DNA of 64,000 nt from Meiothermus luteus (GTDB lineage: Bacteria > Deinococcota > Deinococci > Deinococcales > Thermaceae). The position numbers and the translations under genes were made by a program. The stretch spans positions 30,984-94,983 of the forward strand of contig NZ_QWKZ01000001.1 in assembly GCF_003574085.1 (NCBI RefSeq), given 5' to 3'. The notes below the pieces were generated by a model. That model was given only the letters and a program-made list of their open reading frames with translations. It had not been told where the DNA came from and ran no database searches. This document shows positions 49,894 through 58,572 of the stretch, in pieces. Position 1 is the stretch's first letter. Each line of letters begins with the position of its first letter.

Positions 49894-50339
49894 TCGCCGT
49901 GCTGGTGGCCCTCTCTCTGGGCCTGGCCTGCGGGCGGGTGCCTGCTGACCTGGCAGGGGTGGCGGCTTATTACGCCCGTGGCTACGGCCTCGACCCCGAC
50001 CTGCTCATTGCGCTGGTTTGGGTGGAGAGCCGCTTCTGTGTGAACGCGGTCTCTCCCAAGGGGGCTACAGGTCTGGGGCAGATTATGCCGGGGACGGGCC
50101 GGGCGATGGGCATTGCAGAGCAGCGTTTGCGTGACCCGCAGTGGAACCTGTGGGGCACCGCCCGCTACCTGCGGCAGCAGTGGGACACCTTCCAGGACTG
50201 GCGGCTGGCCCTGGCCGCCTACAACGCCGGGCCGGGGGCGGTGCGAAAGTACCGGGGTGTCCCCCCCTACGTCGAAACGCAGAAATACGTGAGGGACGTG
50301 CTATGGGTGTACCAGTGGTTGAAGAAAAACAAGACGTAA
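49881..50339 (+). CDS. virB1: VirB1-like lytic transglycosylase
   Basis: 152 aa with a signal peptide (about 1-17, ending LGLACG). The SLT domain carries catalytic Glu49 in VWVESRF, the [12 protein letters not shown] motif (61-72) and the [10 protein letters not shown] motif. It would open peptidoglycan locally for assembly of the secretion channel. Its start overlaps the HD-GYP stop by 13 nt and the ATPase start overlaps its own end by 37 nt. Confidence 0.88.
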   Translation: MSRLIAVLVALSLGLACGRVPADLAGVAAYYARGYGLDPDLLIALVWVESRFCVNAVSPKGATGLGQIMPGTGRAMGIAEQRLRDPQWNLWGTARYLRQQWDTFQDWRLALAAYNAGPGAVRKYRGVPPYVETQKYVRDVLWVYQWLKKNKT

Positions 50340-51280
50340 ACGTAACACGGGTCTGGGTACACGAGCGCTTCCCGGAGGAGTTCGCCCGGCTGATGGAGCG
50401 GCTGCCCCCCTGGGTGCGGGTGGAGGTGGAGGCGCACCGGGACAGCCTGGACGAGATAGTGCTCGACCTGGGCAAGCCCCTGATCTACACCGCAGCTGAT
50501 CAGGTCTACATCCTGGAGAGCCGCACTGTCAACAAAGATGACCTTTCCTACCTGACCCACCGGCTGGGGGGGTTCAAGGAGAACAACCGGGCCGGGCTGG
50601 AGGGCACCCTGCACCGTGTCAGCCGCATCCAGGACGCTTACGGGGAGACGGTAGGGGTCACCATCCGCATCGGACGCTTCGTAATGGGGGTGGCCGAACC
50701 CTTGCGGCCCTGGCTCGAGCAGAGTGGTTCGATGCTGGTGGTGGGGCCGCCCAGGACGGGGAAGACCACCCTCTTGCGGGACATCGTGCGGATTCTGGCC
50801 GGGCGCTACGGGCCACGGGTGGCGGTGGTGGACACCAGCAACGAGATCGGCGGGGATGGGAAGCTCACCCATCCCGGCATCTCCCCAGCGAGGCGCTTGC
50901 AGGTGCCAGACCCGCCCTCGAAGAACCAGGGTTGGGTGATCTACCAGGCCATCGCCAACCATAGCCCCGAGGTGGTGGTGGCCGACGAGATCGGCTACAA
51001 CGAGGACGTTTTCCAGTGTTTGACCGCCTCGAGGCGGGGGGTGCGGGTGGTAGCGACCGCGCACGGGGAGACCATCCTCGACCTGCTGGAGAACCCGGTG
51101 CTGCTGCCCATCCTGGGCGACCCGAACGAGGGCAGGCGCAGAAGCCGCCCGTCCTTCGCCATGTGCCTGGAGGTGCGGGGCAAGGGGAAGTTCGTGCTCT
51201 ACCCTGACTTTGCCGAGGCCCTGGACACCCTGCTCTCAGGGGGTGAACCCGAGGGATTGCAATTAGGGAGGTGGGATTGA
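50303..51280 (+). CDS. SpoIIIAA/Ycf45-type AAA ATPase in the VirB11 position
   Basis: 325 aa. Walker A is GPPRTGKTT (148-156), Walker B VVVADEIG (224-231). [10 protein letters not shown] and ATAHG (251-255) are hallmark motifs of the SpoIIIAA/Ycf45 group. VirB11's Asp and His boxes are not seen. A short N-terminal domain of about 130 residues precedes the ATPase core. It sits between the transglycosylase and an exported protein in the operon, where a VirB11 ATPase would be expected, so it may power assembly or substrate switching in its place. Start and both ends overlap its neighbours. Confidence 0.75.
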   Translation: MGVPVVEEKQDVNVTRVWVHERFPEEFARLMERLPPWVRVEVEAHRDSLDEIVLDLGKPLIYTAADQVYILESRTVNKDDLSYLTHRLGGFKENNRAGLEGTLHRVSRIQDAYGETVGVTIRIGRFVMGVAEPLRPWLEQSGSMLVVGPPRTGKTTLLRDIVRILAGRYGPRVAVVDTSNEIGGDGKLTHPGISPARRLQVPDPPSKNQGWVIYQAIANHSPEVVVADEIGYNEDVFQCLTASRRGVRVVATAHGETILDLLENPVLLPILGDPNEGRRRSRPSFAMCLEVRGKGKFVLYPDFAEALDTLLSGGEPEGLQLGRWD

Positions 51281-52899
51281 TGCGATGGATTGGACTGGCT
51301 TTGCTGCTCGGGGTAGCGCTGGCGCAAGACCCCCGCTACCCTGACACGACGCGCTACCTGGTGAGCGCCCCAGACTACCGGCTGGAACGGCTCACCCTGC
51401 TCAAATGGCCCTTCGTGGAAGTCCTGCGGGCCGACCGCTGGAAGGAGAACCAGCAGGCCCGGCTCGAGGGGCGGGCGGCGGTGGCCCACGAGTGGCGGCT
51501 ACCCATGAGCGACCTGCTGACCACCCAGGAGGTGGCCCGCGACCTGAGAAAAGCCTGGCAGCGCTTCGAGGAGCGCTACTACTGGCACGTCATCACCCGG
51601 CTCAACAACCCCGCGCTCTATGCGGTGTACTGCTGGGCCGGGCTCAAGGGGCCTGACCTCAACCCGCCCCTGCCGGAGGTACAGGTGGACGTGCCCTCGG
51701 GGAGCGTACCCCAGGGGTTCGACCCAGGGCTTGGCTGGCCCAGTCCAGCCGCCCAGGGCCAGCACATGCTGGACGCCTACTGGCCGGTGCCGCAGGTGAA
51801 CAGCGAGGACTTTTGCGACGGGTTAGGGCTTGAGATTCTGCCCCTGATGTACGTGCCGGGGTTCTGCCTGGACATTGACGCTATCGGCTTTTCCTGGTGT
51901 ACGCCGGGGTACAACGACGGGCAGCCGCTATGGTTCAACGACAGCGCAGCCCAGACACGGGTCTCGGACGGAATCGCCCACGCGGTGGCGACTTACTACC
52001 CGGACTATCAACTCGACGTACTGAGTGCGCTCAGGCCCAGGGTGCCCACCGACCTCTCTGACCCCACAAGGCTCAGGGTCTTCGCCCCCATGCCCTGGCA
52101 GGCGCATGTGCTCGAGGGGGGCGCGGTGGTGACGCCGGTGATGCGGACGCTGGACGGCCTCACCCCGCAGAACCTGGTGAGCGAGGCCCAGGGGATTCTG
52201 CAAACCTTGCAGCGGGCATTGCCCCGGCTGCCCGAGGCTGAGCGGCTGGCCGGGACGGCCTACTACTACCAGGCGCTCAATAGCCTGTCCAAGCTGTCTT
52301 TTTTGCAGCCAGTCAGCGCCCAGTTGACCGGGCTTATCGCTGGGCTGGACGAGAAGGCTATGCGACTGGCGCTGAACACCCTGGCCGCTACCGACGAGGG
52401 GAGCAAGCTGGCCGGGCGCGACCTCTTCATCAACCACAAGAACGCGCCGGGGGCCTGGCGGCTGGAGGAGCTAAAGCGCTGGTTCCCCCCGTCCAATCCC
52501 TACATATACGAGCGGTTTGGCTATCTGAGCTTCTTCCAGGTCTGGAACCGGGCTGAGGTCACCACCGTGCCCGACTTCCGCGCTGACCGCAACCCCTTGG
52601 GGGTGGCAGCCTCATTAGGGATGCGGGCTTTGTTCTACTGGTGGGTGCCGGTGCGGATCAAAGTGAGCCTGATCCCCAGCCCGCCCTTCATCAGTCTGAC
52701 GGGAAGCCTGGACTTCCCCCGGCCCATCCCCGTAGCGCCCTATGTGCTCCCCTTCGCGGGTGAGCGCACCTACTGGGGGTGGGTGAGCGTGCCGGAAGGG
52801 TACGAGATTCCCAGGGTCAAGGGCCAGCCGGGGCTGGGGGTGAGCGGGGTGAGCATCCCGGGCTTCTCGGGTAACGTGTACGACCTGCTGTTGAGGTGA
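51280..52899 (+). CDS. Large exported transfer-region protein
   Basis: 539 aa. The signal peptide is [16 protein letters not shown]. The mature protein has a helical first part and at least four Cys in the middle (YCWAG, DFCDGLG, GFCLDI, FSWCTPG), suggesting disulfides, and a Pro-rich C-terminal third. TraU-like Cys richness and position came to mind, but I do not see a firm match. It probably forms an outer-membrane or periplasmic part of the channel. ATG overlaps the previous stop by 1 nt. Confidence 0.5.
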   Translation: MRWIGLALLLGVALAQDPRYPDTTRYLVSAPDYRLERLTLLKWPFVEVLRADRWKENQQARLEGRAAVAHEWRLPMSDLLTTQEVARDLRKAWQRFEERYYWHVITRLNNPALYAVYCWAGLKGPDLNPPLPEVQVDVPSGSVPQGFDPGLGWPSPAAQGQHMLDAYWPVPQVNSEDFCDGLGLEILPLMYVPGFCLDIDAIGFSWCTPGYNDGQPLWFNDSAAQTRVSDGIAHAVATYYPDYQLDVLSALRPRVPTDLSDPTRLRVFAPMPWQAHVLEGGAVVTPVMRTLDGLTPQNLVSEAQGILQTLQRALPRLPEAERLAGTAYYYQALNSLSKLSFLQPVSAQLTGLIAGLDEKAMRLALNTLAATDEGSKLAGRDLFINHKNAPGAWRLEELKRWFPPSNPYIYERFGYLSFFQVWNRAEVTTVPDFRADRNPLGVAASLGMRALFYWWVPVRIKVSLIPSPPFISLTGSLDFPRPIPVAPYVLPFAGERTYWGWVSVPEGYEIPRVKGQPGLGVSGVSIPGFSGNVYDLLLR

Positions 52900-52902
52900 A
52901 GG

Positions 52903-53493
52903 ATGCGCTGGATTTATGTGCTGTTTCTGACGGTTTTCCTCGGAGGAGGAAGCCTGGCGATTGATGCGCGGGACTACAAGACCGCCTACGACCTCTTGCG
53001 GAACGGGCTGTGCGCCCTGCGGATTACCTGCCTGCTACCGGCGGACATGATCTATCCGGCTGACTGGCAGCGGGATGTGCAAAGCCGCCTCGAGCGCTCC
53101 CGTGAGGTGCTGATCATCGGGGACGTGCAGTCCTTCCAGCCGGTGATCCAGTACCTCGACGGCTGGTTACGCACCACCGACCCCCAGCGCCAGCAGCAGC
53201 GGCCCCAGATTTTCGCGGTAGTCCCGCAGGAACAGGTGGTGTGGTTTAGAGGCTGGACGGAGAATCGTGAGCTGTCCAGCTTCGTGAAGGTGGCGGCCAG
53301 CAGCAACGAGAACGAGCCGCTAGGAGTGGTGGGGCGCACGGGCCTGCCCCTGCTCATCCTGGACAACCAGGTGGTCTACATGCCGAGCTGGTGGCAGCTC
53401 GACGGCCCCACCCTGCGACAGGTGCTCACCTGGGGACGTTTGCTAGTGGATCAGATCAGGAACGCCCAGCAGCGCAAGCAGGAGGTCAAATGA
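52903..53493 (+). CDS. Exported transfer-region protein (TrbC/TraW-like suspicion)
   Basis: 196 aa. An N-terminal signal (about 1-20) and a mature domain with LIIGDVQSFQPVIQYL, QIFAVVPQEQVVWFRG and LPLLILDNQVVYMP. The alternating beta-strand and helix order resembles its neighbours at 53490 and 48619. TrbC/TraW-like conjugation proteins have comparable size, but no diagnostic motif is visible. Confidence 0.5.
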   Translation: MRWIYVLFLTVFLGGGSLAIDARDYKTAYDLLRNGLCALRITCLLPADMIYPADWQRDVQSRLERSREVLIIGDVQSFQPVIQYLDGWLRTTDPQRQQQRPQIFAVVPQEQVVWFRGWTENRELSSFVKVAASSNENEPLGVVGRTGLPLLILDNQVVYMPSWWQLDGPTLRQVLTWGRLLVDQIRNAQQRKQEVK

Positions 53494-53903
53494 GATTCCT
53501 GGCCTTCCTTCTTCTGGGGATGGGTTTGGGCCTCGCTCAGGGTCAGCAGGGTCAGCAAATCCTGTTCCAGACCCCCAGCCTTGCCCAGGCGGTGGGATGG
53601 GTGAGCAGCGTAGGGGGGCAAGATGCCCTGGTGATTGGCGACCTTCCTGACCCCGCTTTCGCCCGTGTCCTACCCGCACGCACCCGCGTGCTGGTGGGGG
53701 GCGCACTGCCCGGCTGGGTGCGAACCGGGATGGAGGTGCGCTACCTCAAGGGTTTGAGGGGTAAAGGCATGTTGCTCATTGACCGGAGGTACTTCGTGGT
53801 GCGGGATAACAAAGGGCTGTGGACGGTACTGGCAAGCCCGGAGATCGGGATGCAGGTGGCCTACTACCTCGAGCAGCTCTGGCAGATAGGAGGACGCTCA
53901 TGA
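53490..53903 (+). CDS. Exported transfer-region protein, PLD-like fold suspected
   Basis: 137 aa. Signal MRFLAFLLLGMGLGLAQ. The mature part includes ALVIGDLPDPAFARV, ALPGWVRTGMEVRYL and GMLLIDRRYFVVRD, followed by a helix. The GMxVRYL .. MLLIDRRYFVV order is that of the second half of a phospholipase D-like fold with the catalytic His-Lys-Asp lost. Overlaps the previous and next genes by 4 nt each. Confidence 0.5.
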   Translation: MRFLAFLLLGMGLGLAQGQQGQQILFQTPSLAQAVGWVSSVGGQDALVIGDLPDPAFARVLPARTRVLVGGALPGWVRTGMEVRYLKGLRGKGMLLIDRRYFVVRDNKGLWTVLASPEIGMQVAYYLEQLWQIGGRS

Positions 53904-54766
53904 GATGGATTGGCGCTTTGCTGCTCAGCGGCCTGGCCTGGGCCTGCCCGTTGACCTTACAGGTAAGTCCCGAGGGCGGGGTGGTGAGCCCTGGCAACCT
54001 GACGGTATCGGTGCGTGCGGGGGCGGTGGTGGAGCGGCTGGAGCTCTCCCTTCGCATTGAGGGACGCTGGGATACCTACTCGCAGGTCTGGGCGTGGCAA
54101 AACACCAACGCTGGTAGCCTGAGCCTGTCTGTAAACGCTTCGCTCAACGGGCAGTACATCTTCAGCGCCAGCAGCCCCAACTGTGCGGCGGTGGCCCAGG
54201 CCAGGGTGATGGTGCTGATCCCCTGGACGGTGGAGGGGGGGCAGCTGCCTTGGCTGCTATGGCGGGAGGCGGAGGCAACGAACTACATCGAAATGTTTGG
54301 AAACCTCCGAGGCGGACAGCCCATGTTCATCGAGGGCCTGGTCACCGGCCTGGCCGAGCCGGTGCGGGTGGTCTTGCGGGACTACCTGGTGCGGGGCTAT
54401 TTGAACCGGGACGGCAACTTTCTCCCCCGCTGCACAGGCATCTGTTACTCGATAGCGCCGGTGCAGAGCCGGTTGTATGCCGTGCAGGGACAGGCGGTGA
54501 GCGGCCTGTTTCAGCAGGGAGGGGTGGGCTTGGGAGCCTTTGGTGGCATCCGCGACAGCCGCTCGTATGAGATCGGCGGACGGGGGGTCTCCGGGGTGCT
54601 GGTGGTGCGGGGCTACCGGCACGACTACATCCTGCTGTCGGCAGTGGGGGACTTCAGCGACCCCCAGGTGCAGGTGGTGGAGCTACCCAAAGGGGGCGCT
54701 GAACTCTTCCGCAAGGCGCTCTCCCTGGCCGCGCTGCAACAGAGCGCTCGGGAGGTGATCCCATGA
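53900..54766 (+). CDS. Exported transfer-region protein
   Basis: 288 aa with signal MRWIGALLLSGLAWA and a mature beta-rich first half (Ig-like, about 18-110). The second half has GVLVVRGYRHDYILLSAVG, reminiscent of its neighbours, plus a Cys pair (RCTGICY). It has AGGAGG-like GGAGGA 6 nt before the ATG. Unknown function in the envelope part of the system. Confidence 0.5.
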   Translation: MRWIGALLLSGLAWACPLTLQVSPEGGVVSPGNLTVSVRAGAVVERLELSLRIEGRWDTYSQVWAWQNTNAGSLSLSVNASLNGQYIFSASSPNCAAVAQARVMVLIPWTVEGGQLPWLLWREAEATNYIEMFGNLRGGQPMFIEGLVTGLAEPVRVVLRDYLVRGYLNRDGNFLPRCTGICYSIAPVQSRLYAVQGQAVSGLFQQGGVGLGAFGGIRDSRSYEIGGRGVSGVLVVRGYRHDYILLSAVGDFSDPQVQVVELPKGGAELFRKALSLAALQQSAREVIP

Positions 54767-55983
54767 GAAGTATCTGGATGATTCTGGCCTCAATGGGCCT
54801 GGGCCTGGCCCAGACCACCGGCGGTAGCCTGAACGACCTGGCGGGGCTCAAGAGTGTGCTGAACACGCCGGGCGAGCTGCATCTGGTAGTGCCCAGCATC
54901 ACCCCGTGGGCTATTCAGCTTTCCCAGTGGCGCACGGTGGGGCCCACGACCTTTTACCTGCCCCAGACGGAGGCCAGGCGGTATTGCGGCAGCGCCAACG
55001 CCGCTATTCGGGTGCTGCCGGGCAGTATCCGGGAGCCCATCGGCCTCATTGTGGGTAAGGGCAGTACCCTCGACGGCATCGTGCTCAGGGGTCAGGGGCT
55101 CATCCACGACCCTGGATGGGCCGAGAACGACCGCATCGCCCTGTGGATGGGGCTTTCAGGGGCTCCCCGCGAGGGCCGCACCTGGGTGGAGGGTAGCTGG
55201 ACGGGCGCACTGACCGCACGGGTGGAGTTGCTGACCACCGAGCGCTACCTGGGCGACCCCCAGAGCAGCAGCTACCTGTTTACGCATGTGTGGAACGGCA
55301 GGGTGCTGGACGTACAGGTGCAGGGCTATGACCCCTACCGCATCTACAGCGGCCAGACCCTACCCCTGGTAGAAGCAGGCGGGACGGTACGGGGGGACTG
55401 CACGCTGACTTCACGGACGGCGGTGGTGGAGGTGGGGGTAGATACCAGCCGGACGAGCCGTTATACGGGGGCGCTCGGGAACAACACGACCTTCACCTTT
55501 GACCCTGGTACGGGGTTGGAGACCTTCCGCTCGGTGGAATACGCCGCCAGTTGCGGCTGGTTTGGTTGTGGATGGCGCGGATACTACATCTATGACCTCC
55601 AGGGACGCTACCGGGGTAGTGGTGAAGGCTCCCAGTGCGGGTGGAACTGGTGTACAGCGGCTAACATCTATCCCCGGCTCTTCGAGACCCGCAAGACCCA
55701 CGAGGAAGTCACCGCCCGCATCCGACCCTGGCTCGAGCGCACCTACTGGCAGGTACAGGGCACCTTCCCCGTAGAGGCAGGGGGAATCGTGCGGGTGAAC
55801 GGTCAGGTCTGGCAGATTCCGGGGCTGGAAGGCTACGGCAGAAGACCGCAAGGCGTGGGTATCGAGTGGTTGCGGGGGGAACCTTTTGTCAGCAACCTGG
55901 CAATGGCGACCGGGCTGATGGGAGGCGAGGCTTACCGGGGCCAGGTGGTGAGCTTGCAGGATTATTGTGCAAATATGCGGTAA
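54763..55983 (+). CDS. Exported Cys-containing protein
   Basis: 406 aa. Signal MRSIWMILASMGLGLAQ. The mature protein is beta-rich with two short Cys clusters (SCGWFGCGW, QCGWNWC) and aromatic repeats. No family recognised. It is last in the tightly overlapping exported gene series; a leaderless promoter follows before the SLH porin gene. Confidence 0.5.
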   Translation: MRSIWMILASMGLGLAQTTGGSLNDLAGLKSVLNTPGELHLVVPSITPWAIQLSQWRTVGPTTFYLPQTEARRYCGSANAAIRVLPGSIREPIGLIVGKGSTLDGIVLRGQGLIHDPGWAENDRIALWMGLSGAPREGRTWVEGSWTGALTARVELLTTERYLGDPQSSSYLFTHVWNGRVLDVQVQGYDPYRIYSGQTLPLVEAGGTVRGDCTLTSRTAVVEVGVDTSRTSRYTGALGNNTTFTFDPGTGLETFRSVEYAASCGWFGCGWRGYYIYDLQGRYRGSGEGSQCGWNWCTAANIYPRLFETRKTHEEVTARIRPWLERTYWQVQGTFPVEAGGIVRVNGQVWQIPGLEGYGRRPQGVGIEWLRGEPFVSNLAMATGLMGGEAYRGQVVSLQDYCANMR

Positions 55984-55995
55984 TATAGTATTGCT
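55980..55995 (+). promoter_or_regulatory. Leaderless promoter with GTAATAT motif
   Basis: GTAATATAGTATTGCT directly precedes the ATG of the SLH porin. TATAGT (55984-55989) is 6 nt before it. The motif matches the promoters at 22.0, 28.6 and 39.9 kb, with two extra bases. Confidence 0.5.
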
Positions 55996-57396
55996 ATGAC
56001 TTTGCAAAATAATCTTAGGAAACTAGTAAAAGTCGGTTTTTCGGTCTGGAGTACCAGTCTAGGGTTAGCCCTCGCGCAACAGGCCCCCTTCTCGGATGTG
56101 CCTGCCAACCTGGAGAGCATCCGGTTTCTCTATGAGAAGGGCATCGTGCAGGGCTACCCGGACGGCACCTTCAGGGGAAGGGAATATATGACCCGCTATC
56201 AGGTGGCCGCCATGCTGTACCGCACCTATCTGGTTTTTGCGGATGACGTGGCGAAGCGGGTGCGGGAGGCGTTAGCCCAGGACTCCCAGGCCCGGCTCGA
56301 GGAGGCGCTGGCCGCCATCAGCGATCTCCAGGAGGCGTTGAAGATCGTGCAGGAGGCGCTGGAGGACTACCCCGAGGTCAAGGCGGGCCTGGAGGAGACC
56401 CGCAAGAACGTGGAGGGGCTGGCCGAGGAACTGGCCCAGGTGTCCAGCCAGATGGTAACGCGGGAGGAAATCGGGGAACTGCTCGGTTCGGTAGGTGCGC
56501 TGGAGAACCTGATCAAGCGCGGCGAGGCCGACTTACGCACGCTTCAGGCCCGGGTGAACGCCCTCGAGCAGGTCATCCGCGACCTCGAGGGGCGTACCCA
56601 GGCCGCCCAGGGGGAACTGAACAAAAAGGTCTTTGACCTGGGCGGACGGGTGGACACCCTGGAGAAGAAAGGCAAGAACGCCCCAAGGCTCACCATAGGG
56701 GGTTCGGTCGGCCTCTCGGACGGGCAGCCGGACGGTGAGGTGTTCGTCCAGGGAGAGGCGAACGGCGTTCGGCTCACCGGACGGCTATCCCAGGCGGGCG
56801 TACAGGTGCGGGCCGAACAGGACGGACTGGCTCTCGAACACCGCTCCCAGAACGGAGTGCAAGAGAGCCGGGGCGATCTCAAGGCGTTCGAGGGGGTGGC
56901 CCTGAAACTGAGCGCAGGCTACGGGGATTCGGCTTTTGGGGTGGCCTCGGTGGTGCATGAGCCGGACGGCGGTCTGGTTCCCGGCCTGGTGGCCGAGGGC
57001 GGGGTGGGGGCCGGATTCCATGAGGGCAACCTGTCCCGCAACCTGCTGTTTGCTCGCGTGGGCTACCGCTTCGGCAACCTGACCCCCACGGTGGGTTACT
57101 GGAGATACCAGGGCGAGGAGCCCTACAGCTTGCTGGAAGGGCGGCTCGACTGGAAAGCCGACTTTGGCAGCCTCGGGGGGTACTACCGGCTGGTGGCGTT
57201 CCCCGGAAGCGGAACCCAGGGCAGCGAGTGGGGGGTGCAGTTCCAGTCCAACAGCAACCCCTTTTTGGAGCTTGGCTTCAAGGGCGTGGATGGGCTGGTG
57301 GCAGGTGAGCCGGGCAGCTTCAGCTTCCGCTATCAGAACGCCACGGCCAGCCGGACGGACTTCACGGTACGGGTAGGGTACAAGCTGGGGTTCTAG
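55996..57396 (+). CDS. SLH-domain outer-membrane porin-like protein
   Basis: 466 aa. A signal (ends LALAQQ) is followed by one SLH domain (FSDVPANLESIRFLYEKGI, QGYPDGTF, MTRYQVAAMLYR, about 33-75). A long coiled coil (about 95-225) follows and a C-terminal 16-strand-like beta barrel (about 230-466) ending in Phe. This is the SlpA/SlpM plan of Thermus/Deinococcus outer membranes, where SLH binds cell-wall polysaccharide. On a conjugative element it may anchor or replace envelope parts of the channel, or provide an outer-membrane port. Confidence 0.8.
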   Translation: MTLQNNLRKLVKVGFSVWSTSLGLALAQQAPFSDVPANLESIRFLYEKGIVQGYPDGTFRGREYMTRYQVAAMLYRTYLVFADDVAKRVREALAQDSQARLEEALAAISDLQEALKIVQEALEDYPEVKAGLEETRKNVEGLAEELAQVSSQMVTREEIGELLGSVGALENLIKRGEADLRTLQARVNALEQVIRDLEGRTQAAQGELNKKVFDLGGRVDTLEKKGKNAPRLTIGGSVGLSDGQPDGEVFVQGEANGVRLTGRLSQAGVQVRAEQDGLALEHRSQNGVQESRGDLKAFEGVALKLSAGYGDSAFGVASVVHEPDGGLVPGLVAEGGVGAGFHEGNLSRNLLFARVGYRFGNLTPTVGYWRYQGEEPYSLLEGRLDWKADFGSLGGYYRLVAFPGSGTQGSEWGVQFQSNSNPFLELGFKGVDGLVAGEPGSFSFRYQNATASRTDFTVRVGYKLGF

Positions 57397-57405
57397 GAGG
57401 CAGCG

Positions 57406-58032
57406 TTGAAAAGGTTGGTTATTCTCGGGGGGGCCGCGCTGGCCCTCCTGGTCTCTGGATGCGACACCTTGTCCGGGATTGCGGGTGAGTTTCAGCCCAC
57501 GCCGGAGGTGGAGGTGGTGGGGGCGCTCGAGGGGGCTTGCGTTCGGCTCGAGGCCATCAAGGAAACTCGGACGGTCGGGAGCTGGACGGGGTGTACAGCC
57601 CCGTACACCTTCCGGGTCAGCTTGCCGAACGGGGCGTACACCCTGGTCGGACGGGCCGAACGGGATGGGCTGGTCTATCAGGAGGGCCGGACGGAGGCCA
57701 CGCTGGAACGCGGACGCCGAACGCTGGTGGGGTTGTCCCGTAAACGGGTGAACGTTCAGGTGACAGCGGCCTGGGTTGACCCTGGACAGGGAGGACTTGC
57801 TGAGGCCTGGATGCTCCCCCAGGAGGCGGCGGGCGTGCCCACCTACGCCGACACCCCACCGGCCACCCTGAACGGGCGGGTGCTGGTGGCTCGTGAGGTG
57901 GTGGCCCAGGGTAAGGCCACCCTGTCCACCCCGACCGGGAAGGACGTGGCCTTCCGGCTGGTGCAGGGTGAGACCGAGGGGGTGGTGCGGGTCAGCCGGT
58001 TGGAGGCGGACGGGAGGGTGGTGGTGCCATGA
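57406..58032 (+). CDS. Lipoprotein
   Basis: 208 aa, TTG start after TAGGAGG. The lipobox LVSGC places the lipid at Cys19. The mature part is beta-rich with repeated short strands, no named domain. It carries a copy of the ACGGGG/CCCCGT hairpin (57586-57604) in frame. Operon member between the SLH porin and a membrane protein. Confidence 0.65.
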   Translation: MKRLVILGGAALALLVSGCDTLSGIAGEFQPTPEVEVVGALEGACVRLEAIKETRTVGSWTGCTAPYTFRVSLPNGAYTLVGRAERDGLVYQEGRTEATLERGRRTLVGLSRKRVNVQVTAAWVDPGQGGLAEAWMLPQEAAGVPTYADTPPATLNGRVLVAREVVAQGKATLSTPTGKDVAFRLVQGETEGVVRVSRLEADGRVVVP

Positions 58033-58463
58033 ACGAGCCCGAACGCCGGACGAACAAGGACGGAACGCGGGTGGTGTTCTGGGCGCTGGCGGCCCTGGTG
58101 TACGCAGCCTATATCGGGTTGGCGGTAATGTACTCACCCAACCTGCTCGCAGTGGCAGTCCTGGCTGTAATCCCGGCTTTGCGGCTTGCCTCGCACGAGG
58201 CGACGGCGGGGCTGGGTATAGGACTGGGTTCGGGCTGGACGGTGGGGGTGCTGTCTATGGGCCCCCGGCTGGACGAGCAGGGGTTCGTGCAGGCGATGAT
58301 GGTGGCAGTAGCGGCAGCCTACACCGCACAGATGCTCGTGCTGGCAAGCAGGCAGGAGCGGCGGAGCTGGTGGTGGGAGATCGGTATGGTGGTTGGCTTC
58401 GGGATATGGCTTGCCTGGGTCAAGTACACGATGGGCCCCCTGCCCTTCCCAGTCAAACCCTGA
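58029..58463 (+). CDS. Polytopic membrane protein
   Basis: 144 residues with four hydrophobic helices (about 17-35, 40-58, 80-100, 115-135). Overlaps the lipoprotein gene by 4 nt. Unknown family. Confidence 0.55.
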   Translation: MNEPERRTNKDGTRVVFWALAALVYAAYIGLAVMYSPNLLAVAVLAVIPALRLASHEATAGLGIGLGSGWTVGVLSMGPRLDEQGFVQAMMVAVAAAYTAQMLVLASRQERRSWWWEIGMVVGFGIWLAWVKYTMGPLPFPVKP

Positions 58464-58572
58464 AACTGGGCATGTTTGTAGCGCCTTATTTACCACCTTC
58501 CCCCTCCCCCGGACACCCCCTGTCCTTTTGCGTGTGGGCGAGAGGAAAACGCTAAAAAGACAGAGGTTGAAA

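Noticed and set aside
51280..52899. Assignment as TraU of an F-type system
   Set aside because: Some Cys richness fits, but no diagnostic TraU motif was seen, and the rest of the operon is VirB-like rather than F-like.
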